DNA from: CALBPI01 sp038533155
Lineage (GTDB): Bacteria > Pseudomonadota > Gammaproteobacteria > Steroidobacterales > Woeseiaceae
DNA length: 64,000 nucleotides
Reading direction: 5' to 3'
NCBI GenBank assembly: GCA_038533155.1
Contig: JBCAZH010000006.1
Coordinates: 1 to 64,000 of the forward strand
Shown: piece by piece, positions 52,697 through 61,513 of the stretch
How positions within the stretch are numbered: position 1 is the first letter of the stretch
How the letters are laid out: every line of letters begins with the position of its first letter
Program-made: the position numbers and the translations under genes
Notes under the pieces: generated by a model
What the model was told of the DNA's origin: nothing
Seen by the model: only the letters and a program-made list of their open reading frames with translations
Database searches by the model: none

Positions 52697-54549
52697 TATC
52701 GTGACAACCAGTGATCAGCGAGCTGTCGGGCGATTGGTGCAGCCACACCGCTGCCGCTTTCGGCATTCTCAACGATCACGGAGATGGCAATTTCGGGCGA
52801 TTCAATCGGTGCGAACGCCACGAACAACGCATGGTCTTTCAGGCGTTCATCGAGCTCCAACTCGTCGTACTTGTCTTCTTGAGCTACCGAGAACACCTGA
52901 GCTGTGCCGCTCTTACCTGCAAACGTGTAGTCAACGCCGCTTCCGGTCGCAAAGGCGGAGCCTTGAGGTGACTGTAATACAGCTCTCATCGCTTCGATCG
53001 TGTGTTGCCAAGCATTTGCATCGATGTTTCCGACTGCCGGCAGTAGCTCGGGTTCCCGCGCGGTTGTGTCGCGGGTCAACGGGTCCTCAAGGCGATGAGT
53101 CAAACGCGGCCGAACACGGACACCAAGATTCGCAATCGTGGCAGTCATGTGAGCCAACTGCAGGGGCGTTGCCGTCATATAGCCTTGACCGATCGAGGCT
53201 ATGACCGTTTCTCCAGGAAACCACACTTGATCCGCGCGTCTGCGAAACCGTTCGCGCTTCCAAGCACGCGAGGGCACGAGGCCGGCTTTCTCTCCCGGAA
53301 TTTCGATACCGAGATTCTCGCCGAGCCCGAACCGCACCAGATATTCATGCATCAGGTCGATGTCCATATCCTGCGCGAGTTGGTAGAAATAGACATCGCA
53401 CGATTGCGCAATCGCTTGCGTGAGATCGACGAGCCCATGCCCTTCCGGCTTCCAATCGCGGTAGCGGTGCGTACTTCCAGGCAAGCTGAAGTGACCTTCG
53501 CAATTGATCACACGGTTGACACTGGTGCGGCCCGAATCCAAAGCGCCGAGAGCGAGCAATGGTTTGATCGTTGAGCCGGGAGGGTAGCCGCCAGAAACGG
53601 CTCGGTTGAACAGTGGTCGGTCAAGGTTTTCCTGCAGGGCACGAAAGGTGTCGCTGTCCATGCCGCGTGCGAAGCCGTTGGGGTCGAACGTTGGTGCGCT
53701 CGCCATCGCTAGGACTTCGCCGGTCGAGGGTTCGATCGCGACAATGGCGCCGCGCCGGCCTTCCAATGCCTTCTCCGCTAGTCGCTGTAGTTCAAGATCG
53801 ATCGTCAGATAAACGTGCATCCCGGGTTGCGGTTCGTCACGCGTCTGAAAATCCAACGCACGTCCGTCGGCATTGGTCACTACCTCACGATGGCCGACAC
53901 TGCCGTGCAACTCACTCTCGTATGTCGCTTCAATGCCGGTCTTGCCGATCTGTGTGGTTCCCGCGTAGTTAGCATTGTCCACACGTCTGAGATCCGATTC
54001 GCTTAGGCCGCCGACATAACCAAGAATGTGTGCGGCGGTCGCGCCGTGCGGATAGTCGCGTACAAGTCGTGCACGAATATCGACGCCAGGAAAGTAAGGT
54101 CTCTGCAACGCAAATCTCGCAACAGCATCGTCGTCCATCCGCGAGCGCAGTGTGACCGGCTTGAAAGAAGCCGAGCGGCGAATGCGATCCCGCAGGTTCT
54201 CTTCTTGCTCAGCGTCCAACAGTCCAAGTGCGAACAGTCTGGCAAGCGTCTCCTCAATGTCCGTCACTTGCTCGGGAATCATCTCCAACTGATAGGCCGG
54301 AAGATTCTGTGCAAGTACGTTACCGTTCCTGTCTAGGATCAGACCGCGTGTCGGTGGTGCTGCCTCCAGTCGGATACGGTTGCCACGCGCCAGGTCTGAA
54401 TAAGTCTCATGCTCGAAAACCTGGAGCTGAGTCAGGCGTGCCGCAACCGCTGCGGTGCCAACGACGACGCAGAGCACTGCGAGCAATAAACGATTGAAAA
54501 ACAATCGTTGCTCTGTAGCCGTGTCTTTAATCGCTTGCAGATTTGCCAT
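52696..54549 (-). CDS. mrdA: Penicillin-binding protein 2
   Basis: A 617-residue transpeptidase with one N-terminal TM helix. SxxK is Ser326-Lys329 in GYPPGSTIKP, and KSGT is in YTFAGKSGTAQVF. The pedestal domain shows AAPPTRGLILDRNGNVLAQN. It cross-links wall made by RodA. It overlaps rodA by one base. Confidence 0.97.
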   Translation of the reverse strand: MANLQAIKDTATEQRLFFNRLLLAVLCVVVGTAAVAARLTQLQVFEHETYSDLARGNRIRLEAAPPTRGLILDRNGNVLAQNLPAYQLEMIPEQVTDIEETLARLFALGLLDAEQEENLRDRIRRSASFKPVTLRSRMDDDAVARFALQRPYFPGVDIRARLVRDYPHGATAAHILGYVGGLSESDLRRVDNANYAGTTQIGKTGIEATYESELHGSVGHREVVTNADGRALDFQTRDEPQPGMHVYLTIDLELQRLAEKALEGRRGAIVAIEPSTGEVLAMASAPTFDPNGFARGMDSDTFRALQENLDRPLFNRAVSGGYPPGSTIKPLLALGALDSGRTSVNRVINCEGHFSLPGSTHRYRDWKPEGHGLVDLTQAIAQSCDVYFYQLAQDMDIDLMHEYLVRFGLGENLGIEIPGEKAGLVPSRAWKRERFRRRADQVWFPGETVIASIGQGYMTATPLQLAHMTATIANLGVRVRPRLTHRLEDPLTRDTTAREPELLPAVGNIDANAWQHTIEAMRAVLQSPQGSAFATGSGVDYTFAGKSGTAQVFSVAQEDKYDELELDERLKDHALFVAFAPIESPEIAISVIVENAESGSGVAAPIARQLADHWLSR

Positions 54550-54566
54550 GCGCGATCAGCTCACCC

Positions 54567-55058
54567 TTAGGTTTTCTGCGGTCGCCCGTGTCGTAAGGTG
54601 TCCAAAGCCAGCATCAGCGGAGCCCACACCAAGGCGTTGGCGACCAGCGGCTTTAGGTACGCACCCGCACCGAGGTCATTTCCCGTCGCGCCATTGCACC
54701 AGAAAAGCACGAACTGGCCCAGCGCGGTAAACAGTATGACAGAGAGCGTCGACTGCCACACGGGAACGAGCTGCATACGCTGGTGGAGTTTGAGCGGAAG
54801 ATACACCGCAACCACATGCGCAAAAGCGTATTGCCCAAGCGGTGTCGCGTGTTGGGCATCGAGCAAAAGACCAGAGATCAAGGCAGCGCTGATAATAAAA
54901 CGATCAGGCTGGTGAATCGCAGAGTAGATGACGACCAGCAGCACAAGATCCGGTCGCCAGGCCGATAGTCCGCCGGGCAGTGGCGCGGCGGCGATCACGA
55001 GACCAATTGCTAAGGCGAGCGCCAGCGGCCACCACCGGTCAATCGACGTCGGCATCAT
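54567..55058 (-). CDS. mreD: Rod shape-determining protein MreD
   Basis: About 163 residues from the ATG at 55058 (another at 55055). It has five to six TM helices with SAWRPDLVLLVVIYSAI and LGQYAFAHVVAVYLPLKL, which fit MreD. The start overlaps the end of mreC by 20 bases. It links MreBC to the RodA-PBP2 complex. Confidence 0.92.
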   Translation of the reverse strand: MMPTSIDRWWPLALALAIGLVIAAAPLPGGLSAWRPDLVLLVVIYSAIHQPDRFIISAALISGLLLDAQHATPLGQYAFAHVVAVYLPLKLHQRMQLVPVWQSTLSVILFTALGQFVLFWCNGATGNDLGAGAYLKPLVANALVWAPLMLALDTLRHGRPQKT

Positions 55059-55878
55059 CGGTCTCTTCGGGGCTGAGCAAAAGCACCTCGCGTAAGGTGG
55101 ATAACGATGCACTGGGCGATGCGGTTACGTTAGCGAACGCTTGCCGCGGTTGCCGCGTCACATTGACGATTTCGCCAACCGGATACCCGGCGGGATAGTC
55201 GCCGGCGAGGCTGGTAGTCACCAACAGATCGCCGATTTCTATGTCCGCATTGTTCGGCAAGAAGCGGATTTCCAATAGACCGGCCTCGCCAGACCCGAAC
55301 GCCACCGTGCGCAGTCCATTGCGTACTACCTCAACTTGAATCGCATGGTCCGGATCACTGATCAAAACCGCGTTCGATGACGTCGGGCCCGTCTCGTTTA
55401 TCTGACCGACAACGCCCTTCGCGTCGATGATGGCTTGCTTGGGATAGACGCCATCGTTGGCGCCTTTGTCGAGCGTGATGCGATGACGGAATGGTGCGCC
55501 ATCCACTTCGAGTATCCGAGCAACTTGCACTTCGGTATCAGGCCGCGGGCGCGCGTCGAGCATTTCCCGTAGGCGGTCGTTCTCCGCACGCAAAGACGCG
55601 AGCTGTTGAAGGCGCGCGTTGGCCAGAAGTCGCTCGCGCTTGAGGCGGGCATTTTCACGAGCAAGATCCGCGCGACTGATCGTTGCATCTTCGGTCCAGT
55701 CGGTGAATCGCGTCGGCGTCGAAGCCGCAACTTGCAACGGATGCATGATAGCCATCAACCACGCGCGCGGCGCTTTGCCGAAATTGGTTCTCGAATCGAG
55801 CAGCATCAAAAAGATGCATGCTAGTGCTGCGAGGAACACCCGCAAACCAACTGCACTATCAACACCTGGTCGCGGAAT
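55039..55878 (-). CDS. mreC: Rod shape-determining protein MreC
   Basis: A protein of 268 to 279 residues. An N-terminal TM helix (FLAALACIFLMLLDSR) precedes a coiled coil (ARENARLKRERLLANARLQQL) and the periplasmic beta domain (VDGAPFRHRITLDKGANDGV). The shortest plausible start is TTG at 55845, with no ribosome site. I give the ATT at 55878, which has GAGG eight bases upstream and adds residues that align with the start of E. coli MreC. It follows mreB. Confidence 0.9.
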   Translation of the reverse strand: MPRPGVDSAVGLRVFLAALACIFLMLLDSRTNFGKAPRAWLMAIMHPLQVAASTPTRFTDWTEDATISRADLARENARLKRERLLANARLQQLASLRAENDRLREMLDARPRPDTEVQVARILEVDGAPFRHRITLDKGANDGVYPKQAIIDAKGVVGQINETGPTSSNAVLISDPDHAIQVEVVRNGLRTVAFGSGEAGLLEIRFLPNNADIEIGDLLVTTSLAGDYPAGYPVGEIVNVTRQPRQAFANVTASPSASLSTLREVLLLSPEETDDADVD

Positions 55879-55888
55879 GGTATCGGCC

Positions 55889-56932
55889 TCAGTTCAGTCC
55901 GAATACTGATGGGCCATATTCGTCCATCAGTTCCAGAGCGCGACCGCCGCCGCGTGCAACGCACGTCAAAGGATCATCCGCTATCACGACAGGGAGACCG
56001 GTTTCTTCCATCAGCAATTTGTCGAGGTCGCGAAGCATTGCGCCGCCACCTGTCAGAACAATACCGCGCTCCGCGACATCTGCGCCGAGTTCTGGTGGTG
56101 TTTGCTCAAGGGCCTCTTTGACTGCACCGACGATACCCTGCAGGGGTTCTTGCAGGGCCTCGAGGATTTCGTTTGAGTTCAGCGTAAAGCTTCTGGGTAC
56201 ACCTTCTGAGAGGTTACGGCCTTTGACGGAAATCTCCCTGACCTCTGCGCCCGGAAAAGCAGAGCCGATTTCGTGCTTCACGCGCTCTGCGGTCGCCTCG
56301 CCGATCAGAATGCCGTAGTTGCGTCGTACATAGTTGGTGATCGCTTCGTCGAACCGATCACCGCCGACACGCACCGACGCCGCGTAGACGATCCCGTTCA
56401 AGGAAATGACCGCAACCTCGGACGTGCCGCCGCCGATATCCAACACCATCGAGCCTCTCGCTTCGTGAACCGGCATACCGGCGCCGATAGCTGCTGCCAT
56501 GGGTTCGGCGATGAGGATGACCTTGCTGGCGCCTGCGCCTTCCGCTGATTCTTGAATCGCGCGTCGCTCAACCTGAGTGGAACCGTAGGGCACACAAATC
56601 AGCACACGTGACCGTGGTGTAAAAAATCGATTGCCATGAACTTTCTTTATGAAGGTTTGCAGCATCTTCTCTGTGACCGTGAAATCGGCGATGACACCGT
56701 CCTTCAGCGGTCGGATCGCGGTAATGTTACCCGGTGTTCGGCCGAGCATATTCTTAGCGTCCTGGCCGACAGCCTCGACCCGGCGCCCACCACCGCCGTA
56801 TTCCTCACGGATTGCCACGACCGACGGCTCGTCGAGGACGATGCCCTCGTCGCGCGCGAAGATCAGAGTGTTTGCGGTCCCAAGATCGATGGAAAGATCG
56901 TGTGAAAAGTAACCCAGAAGGTTTTTGAGCAT
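55889..56932 (-). CDS. mreB: Rod shape-determining actin-like protein MreB
   Basis: A 347-residue actin homologue from the ATG at 56932 (MLKNLLGYFSHDLSIDLGTANTLIF). MVLDIGGGTSEVAVISLNG and GIVLTGGGAMLRDLDKLL are nucleotide-binding phosphate loops. It directs lateral wall synthesis. A longer start at 56986 is not conserved. It leads the leftward mre-mrd cluster. Confidence 0.98.
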   Translation of the reverse strand: MLKNLLGYFSHDLSIDLGTANTLIFARDEGIVLDEPSVVAIREEYGGGGRRVEAVGQDAKNMLGRTPGNITAIRPLKDGVIADFTVTEKMLQTFIKKVHGNRFFTPRSRVLICVPYGSTQVERRAIQESAEGAGASKVILIAEPMAAAIGAGMPVHEARGSMVLDIGGGTSEVAVISLNGIVYAASVRVGGDRFDEAITNYVRRNYGILIGEATAERVKHEIGSAFPGAEVREISVKGRNLSEGVPRSFTLNSNEILEALQEPLQGIVGAVKEALEQTPPELGADVAERGIVLTGGGAMLRDLDKLLMEETGLPVVIADDPLTCVARGGGRALELMDEYGPSVFGLN

Positions 56933-56964
56933 GATGCGAACGGCTCGCCCCGAAAATTCCCGCA

Positions 56965-56993
56965 ACTCTAGCAACGGGGGGGACAATCGGCAA
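56965..56993 (-). promoter_or_regulatory. Candidate mreB promoter
   Basis: On the minus strand, TTGCCG (56993-56988) and TAGAGT (56970-56965) are 17 bases apart, about 33 bases before the mreB ATG. Each box matches four of six consensus bases. The 183-base gap to gatC should also hold a rightward promoter, which I could not place. Confidence 0.35.
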
Positions 56994-57115
56994 GGCGCGG
57001 TGTATCCTTTCGCTCTTACGTTTTTCCCTGATTTGGTCGGCGTTTAGTGCGCTGAGCCTATGTTTGTATTTGGCGACACAACGAGGCGTTCGTGGTGTCG
57101 CCCCGAGGAGGACCG

Positions 57116-57403
57116 GTGTCCATCACAAAGACAGATATCGACAAACTCGCGCAACTCGCACGGCTCGAGTTTGACGAAGCTGAGCACGAGGATTTCGTTC
57201 AGAAACTTGGTGCAATCGTGGACTTCGTTGACCAGTTGCAGGCGGCCGATACGGCGGGGGTGACCCCGATGGCGCATCCTTTGGATCTGGTCCAGCCGTT
57301 GCGTGCCGACGTTGCTGATCCGCGAATTGACCGATCGGCATTGCAGTCGACGACGCAGGATGTCGCGGACGGACTGTATGTTGTACCGAAGGTGATCGAA
57401 TGA
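57116..57403 (+). CDS. gatC: Aspartyl/glutamyl-tRNA amidotransferase subunit C
   Basis: A 95-residue protein from a GTG at 57116 preceded by GAGGAGGA. ITKTDIDKLAQLARLEFDE is the GatC hallmark. It joins GatA to GatB. An earlier in-frame start at 57092 lies before the strong ribosome site and is rejected. It is divergent from mreB as in Xanthomonadales. Confidence 0.95.
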   Translation: MSITKTDIDKLAQLARLEFDEAEHEDFVQKLGAIVDFVDQLQAADTAGVTPMAHPLDLVQPLRADVADPRIDRSALQSTTQDVADGLYVVPKVIE

Positions 57404-58866
57404 ACGCGCGTTGGCATCAATGGACGTTGACAGAAGCGAAGCAAGCGCTCGCGGATGGACAATGCACCAGCGTGGATTTGGTGACGCACCTGCTTGAGCG
57501 CATTGGTGGCGAGGGTGAGGCATTGAATGCATTCATCACAGTAACGGCCGATCAGGCGTTAGCGTCCGCCCGCGAAGCGGATCAGCGGATTGCCGCGGGT
57601 GATGCGCGTCCGTTAGAAGGGTTACCGATTGCCCACAAGGACATCTTCTGCACCGCCGGTGTGAAGACGACCTGCGGGTCGCGGATGTTGGAGTCGTTTG
57701 TGCCACCGTACAGCGCGACGGTTGTTGAAAAGCTCGATGCAGCGGGTGCGATTGTTCTTGGTAAGACCAACATGGATGAGTTCGCGATGGGCTCATCGAA
57801 CGAGACGAGTTACTTCGGTTCGGTTCGCAATCCATGGGACAGAGAGTGCTCGCCGGGTGGTTCGTCCGGTGGATCGGCTGCCGCAGTGGCAGCACGGCTG
57901 GTACCTGCTGCTACCGGGACTGACACCGGCGGATCGATTCGACAACCCGCAGCGCTATGTGGCTTGACCGGAATGAAGCCGACGTACGGTCGGGTCAGCC
58001 GATACGGAATGATCGCGTTTGCCTCGAGCCTTGACCAAGCCGGAACTCTGACTCGCAGTGCGGCGGACGCAGCGCTGCTGTTGGAGGCCATGGCAGGCGT
58101 CGATCCGCGAGATTCTACGAGCGTTGACGAACCTGTTGGGGCCTACGTCGGTCGTCTGGATGCGAGCCTTGACGGTTGCAGGATCGGTTTGGTTCGTGAG
58201 TTCATGGTCGATGATAACGATCCTGAGAATACGGCGGCTGTGCATGCGGCGCTCGACGTGTTGCGATCACAAGGTGCCGAGATCGTCGATATCTCTCTTG
58301 CGAACATCGGGCTGTCTGTACCGACGTATTACGTGGTGGCACCTGCCGAGTGCTCATCGAATCTGTCGCGTTTCGACGGTATTCGTTTTGGGCATCGAGC
58401 AGCGGAACCGAAGGACCTCGCCGACCTCTATACGCGATCGCGTGCAGAAGGGTTCGGGGACGAAGTGAAGCGCCGCATCATGACCGGCACTTACGTGCTC
58501 TCCGCGGGCTACTACGATGCGTATTATTTGAAAGCGCAGCAGGTACGTCGGTTGATTAGCGCGGATTTCGCGGCGGCGTTTGATTCAGTCGACATTTTGG
58601 TGGGACCAACTGCGCCGACACCGGCGTTTCGTCTCGGTGAAAAAACGGACGATCCGATCACGATGTATCTGAATGATATCTACACGATCGGTGCGAACCT
58701 TGCCGGGCTCCCAGCACTCAGCATGCCTTGTGGATACGCGCGTGATCTCCCCGTAGGTTTGCAGTTGGTTGCACCGGCTTTCGGTGAGGCGCGCATGTTG
58801 AACGTCGCGCACCAGTACCAACAGGTGACGGATTGGCACACGCATGCACCAGAGGCATTCGCATGA
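57400..58866 (+). CDS. gatA: Aspartyl/glutamyl-tRNA amidotransferase subunit A
   Basis: A 488-residue amidase-signature enzyme. The catalytic Lys lies in GLPIAHKDIF and the serines in SPGGSSGGSAAAVAARLVP, with TDTGGSIRQPAALCG. It releases ammonia from glutamine for transamidation of Glu-tRNA(Gln) or Asp-tRNA(Asn). ATGA overlaps with both neighbours. Confidence 0.98.
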   Translation: MNARWHQWTLTEAKQALADGQCTSVDLVTHLLERIGGEGEALNAFITVTADQALASAREADQRIAAGDARPLEGLPIAHKDIFCTAGVKTTCGSRMLESFVPPYSATVVEKLDAAGAIVLGKTNMDEFAMGSSNETSYFGSVRNPWDRECSPGGSSGGSAAAVAARLVPAATGTDTGGSIRQPAALCGLTGMKPTYGRVSRYGMIAFASSLDQAGTLTRSAADAALLLEAMAGVDPRDSTSVDEPVGAYVGRLDASLDGCRIGLVREFMVDDNDPENTAAVHAALDVLRSQGAEIVDISLANIGLSVPTYYVVAPAECSSNLSRFDGIRFGHRAAEPKDLADLYTRSRAEGFGDEVKRRIMTGTYVLSAGYYDAYYLKAQQVRRLISADFAAAFDSVDILVGPTAPTPAFRLGEKTDDPITMYLNDIYTIGANLAGLPALSMPCGYARDLPVGLQLVAPAFGEARMLNVAHQYQQVTDWHTHAPEAFA

Positions 58867-60293
58867 GTTGGGAAACGGTAATCGGTCTAGAAATCCATGT
58901 GCAGCTTGCCACTCGAAGCAAGATCTTTTCGAGTGCACCGACAGCGTACGGCGCAGAGCCAAACTCACAAGCAAACGTCGTGGATCTCGGCTTTCCTGGC
59001 GTTCTGCCTGTGTTGAATGAAGAGGCGGTTCGATTGGCAGTCGTTTTTGGCTTGTCTATCGGCGCGGACATTACCCAGCGCTCCGTGTTTGCCAGAAAAA
59101 ACTATTTCTACCCCGACTTGCCGAAGGGCTATCAGATCAGCCAATACGAGCTACCTATTGTCGCCGGCGGGACGGTTACGATCGTCGATGATGCTGGCGA
59201 TCCGAAAGTGATTCGCGTGACGCGTGCGCACCTTGAAGAGGACGCGGGCAAGTCAGTGCACGATCAATTCCCGGATCAATCCGGAATCGATCTGAACCGC
59301 GCTGGCACACCATTACTTGAGATCGTCTCGGAGCCGGACATGCGCACCGCGAGTGAGGCTTCGCGTTATATGCGCAAAGTGCACGAGCTGGTGCGCTATC
59401 TCGGCGTATCTGACGGCAACATGCAAGAAGGGTCGTTCCGTTGCGACGCCAACGTGTCAGTGCGCAGAGTCGGTAGCGATACCTTGGGAACGCGAGCGGA
59501 AATCAAGAACCTGAACTCGTTCCGATTCATCGAACGCGCCATTAATTACGAGGTGGAACGGCAGATTGATTTGTTGGAAGCAGGTGGCAGTGTAGTTCAG
59601 GAGACGCGACTGTACGACGCGGATCGCGACGAGACGCGAGCGATGCGCGGCAAAGAAGAAGCGAACGACTACCGCTATTTTCCGGACCCTGACCTTTTGC
59701 CGGTATCGGTAACCGAAGACACCATCGCCAAACTGAAAGCATCGTTGCCGGAGTTGCCCGATGCGCGGCGTGAGCGATTCGAGGCGCTCGGTCTAAAGTC
59801 GGACGAAGCAGCAACCTTGGTCGCTCAACGCCCGATGGCGGATTACTTCGAGCAAGTCGCCAGCAGTGTCGAGCCAAAACTCGCGGCGAACTGGGTGGTC
59901 GGGGAGTTGACGGGCGCACTCAACAAGTCCGGTATTGAGTTGAGCGAATCTCCAGTCTCAGCTGACGCGCTCGGTGAGCTACTCGGTCGAGTGGCGGACA
60001 AGACGATTTCCGGTTCAGCGGCGAAGCAGGTGTTCGATGCGATGTGGCGCGAAGGTGGCACGCCGGACAATCTCATCGAGTCTATGGGTCTCAAGCAAAT
60101 TACCGACACAGGCGCGCTGGGCGCAATGGTGGATGAAGTACTAGCCAGTAGCCCGGAGCAAGTTCAGCAGTTCCGCGATGGCAAGGAAAAAGTCATCGGG
60201 TTCTTGGTTGGGCAAGTGATGAAAGCGAGCAAAGGGAAAGCCGACCCTGCTCAGGTTAATGCGTTGTTACGTGAGCGCTTGCTGAAGGATTAG
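58863..60293 (+). CDS. gatB: Aspartyl/glutamyl-tRNA amidotransferase subunit B
   Basis: A 476-residue subunit from the ATG overlapping the gatA stop. It has TVIGLEIHVQL, KNYFYPDLPKGYQISQYE, GTPLLEIVSEPD and DYRYFPDPDLLPV. It binds the mischarged tRNA and activates its side chain. The C-terminal YqeY-like helical domain is complete, and hslO follows two bases later. Confidence 0.98.
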   Translation: MSWETVIGLEIHVQLATRSKIFSSAPTAYGAEPNSQANVVDLGFPGVLPVLNEEAVRLAVVFGLSIGADITQRSVFARKNYFYPDLPKGYQISQYELPIVAGGTVTIVDDAGDPKVIRVTRAHLEEDAGKSVHDQFPDQSGIDLNRAGTPLLEIVSEPDMRTASEASRYMRKVHELVRYLGVSDGNMQEGSFRCDANVSVRRVGSDTLGTRAEIKNLNSFRFIERAINYEVERQIDLLEAGGSVVQETRLYDADRDETRAMRGKEEANDYRYFPDPDLLPVSVTEDTIAKLKASLPELPDARRERFEALGLKSDEAATLVAQRPMADYFEQVASSVEPKLAANWVVGELTGALNKSGIELSESPVSADALGELLGRVADKTISGSAAKQVFDAMWREGGTPDNLIESMGLKQITDTGALGAMVDEVLASSPEQVQQFRDGKEKVIGFLVGQVMKASKGKADPAQVNALLRERLLKD

Positions 60294-60295
60294 CA

Positions 60296-61006
60296 ATGGA
60301 CGGTGAAGCGGCGCCAAAGTCGGACGCTTTGATNNNNNNNNNNNNNNNNNNNNNNNNNNNNNNNNNNNNNNNNNNNNNNNNNNNNNNNNNNNNNNNNNNN
60401 NNNNNNNNNNNNNNNNNNNNNNNNNNNNNNNNNTCGGAGCTCATGGACGCGGGCCGGCTTTCGGTCACCGTGGAAGCGCGTCGGCCGCAGGATCGCTATC
60501 AGGGTATTGTGCCGGTCACAGGTCGCTCGTTGGCCGAAGCGATCACCCACTACTATCGTGATTCGGCACAGTTGGATGCTCACTTCGTTCTGCTGTCAGA
60601 CGACCAAAACGTGTCTGGTTTGATGCTCCAGAAGATGCCGAATGCGAGCCCGATGGAAGCCGATCATTGGCATCGACTGTGCATGTTGGCCGACACGTTG
60701 ACTCTGGAGGAGATGCGCCGAGGCGTGTCACAGACAATGGTGCATAAGCTATTCGCAGAGGATGACGTTCGGGTTTATCCAGAGCGCACTACGCGGTTCC
60801 ACTGCCGTTGCACCGCGGCGCGTGCAGAGCGTGCGGTGAAAATGCTTGGTGAGGTCGATGCGCGAGCTCTGCTTGAAGAGCGTGGTGGCCAAATCGATAT
60901 TACGTGTGAGTTTTGCAACCGCCATCGAATTTTGGACGCCGTCGATATCCACCGGCTGTTCAGTGATGACGCCGTTGAAGGAGTTTCAAATGACCGACTA
61001 CATTGA
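60296..61006 (+). CDS. hslO: 33 kDa chaperonin Hsp33, interrupted by an assembly gap
   Basis: The visible N-terminus is only about 12 residues (MDGEAAPKSDAL). After the gap the chain resumes at SELMDAGRLSVTVEA and runs to the end, with the redox zinc centre FHCRC ... CEFC. Compared with E. coli Hsp33 about 95 residues (near 290 bases) are missing, so the 100 N are a placeholder. The reading frame happening to stay open across N is not evidence of length. Hsp33 is activated by oxidation and unfolding. It overlaps the next gene by 17 bases. Confidence 0.9.
   Translation: MDGEAAPKSDALXXXXXXXXXXXXXXXXXXXXXXXXXXXXXXXXXXSELMDAGRLSVTVEARRPQDRYQGIVPVTGRSLAEAITHYYRDSAQLDAHFVLLSDDQNVSGLMLQKMPNASPMEADHWHRLCMLADTLTLEEMRRGVSQTMVHKLFAEDDVRVYPERTTRFHCRCTAARAERAVKMLGEVDARALLEERGGQIDITCEFCNRHRILDAVDIHRLFSDDAVEGVSNDRLH
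60334..60433. other. Assembly gap of 100 N inside hslO
   Basis: Exactly 100 undetermined bases, the usual scaffolder default. Both flanks are parts of the same gene, so the join is probably right even though the length is not. Confidence 0.99.
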
Positions 61007-61406
61007 TCCCGATCGCGATCAGTTTGAGGCGTTTAAGCGGCTGCCGCGAGACCTTCCGATCAACATGCTCAATCTTGTGCGTTTGCGTGAGATCGCGACC
61101 TATCCGTCGGGGGAAACCTGCAGTGGTTTAGAAGCGTATCGACGTTACGGCGAGGGCAGCGGGCCAGTGTTCGCGCGAGTGGGAGGCACGATCGTTTGGC
61201 GCGGAAAGCCTGAGAACGTTTTGATAGGACCTTCCGACGAGCTTTGGCACGTAGCGTTCATCGCGCGCTATCCCAATGCGGGTGCGTTCTTGGAAATGGT
61301 CACCGATGCGACTTACCGGGAAGTAGTCGTGCATCGGCAGGCTGGAGTGCAAACCAGTCGCCTGATTCGAATGGGTGAACTCCCGATCACCGACGAATTC
61401 GCCTGA
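60990..61406 (+). CDS. DUF1330-like protein
   Basis: A 138-residue soluble protein from the ATG at 60990 with AAGGAG just upstream. INMLNLVRLREIATYP, WHVAFIARYPNAGAFLEMVTDATYREVVVHRQAGVQTSRLI resembles the dimeric alpha/beta-barrel DUF1330 fold. The function is unknown. It overlaps the end of hslO and lies about 100 bases before the SahR-like gene. Confidence 0.72.
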   Translation: MTDYIDPDRDQFEAFKRLPRDLPINMLNLVRLREIATYPSGETCSGLEAYRRYGEGSGPVFARVGGTIVWRGKPENVLIGPSDELWHVAFIARYPNAGAFLEMVTDATYREVVVHRQAGVQTSRLIRMGELPITDEFA

Positions 61407-61481
61407 TCCTGGTTCGGATCTGCGTCTCAGATTCGTTCTAAGAGGTTGAGACGCTGTAGTGCCGTCGCTACAATTCAAAAC

Positions 61482-61497
61482 ATAAAGATATCTTTAT
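61482..61497. promoter_or_regulatory. Palindromic operator, probable SahR-like site
   Basis: ATAAAGATATCTTTAT is a perfect 16-base palindrome ending 17 bases before the ATG of the ArsR-methyltransferase gene. It resembles the AT-rich dyad I recall for the S-adenosylhomocysteine regulator SahR upstream of methionine-cycle genes in gammaproteobacteria, so autoregulation and control of metF-metH are likely. Confidence 0.65.
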
Positions 61498-61513
61498 ATT
61501 TTGAATTCTGTAA

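Noticed and set aside
51840..52772. A 310-codon open frame on the same strand as rodA, in another frame
   Set aside because: It overlaps the well-conserved rodA and mrdA and has no domain or ribosome site.
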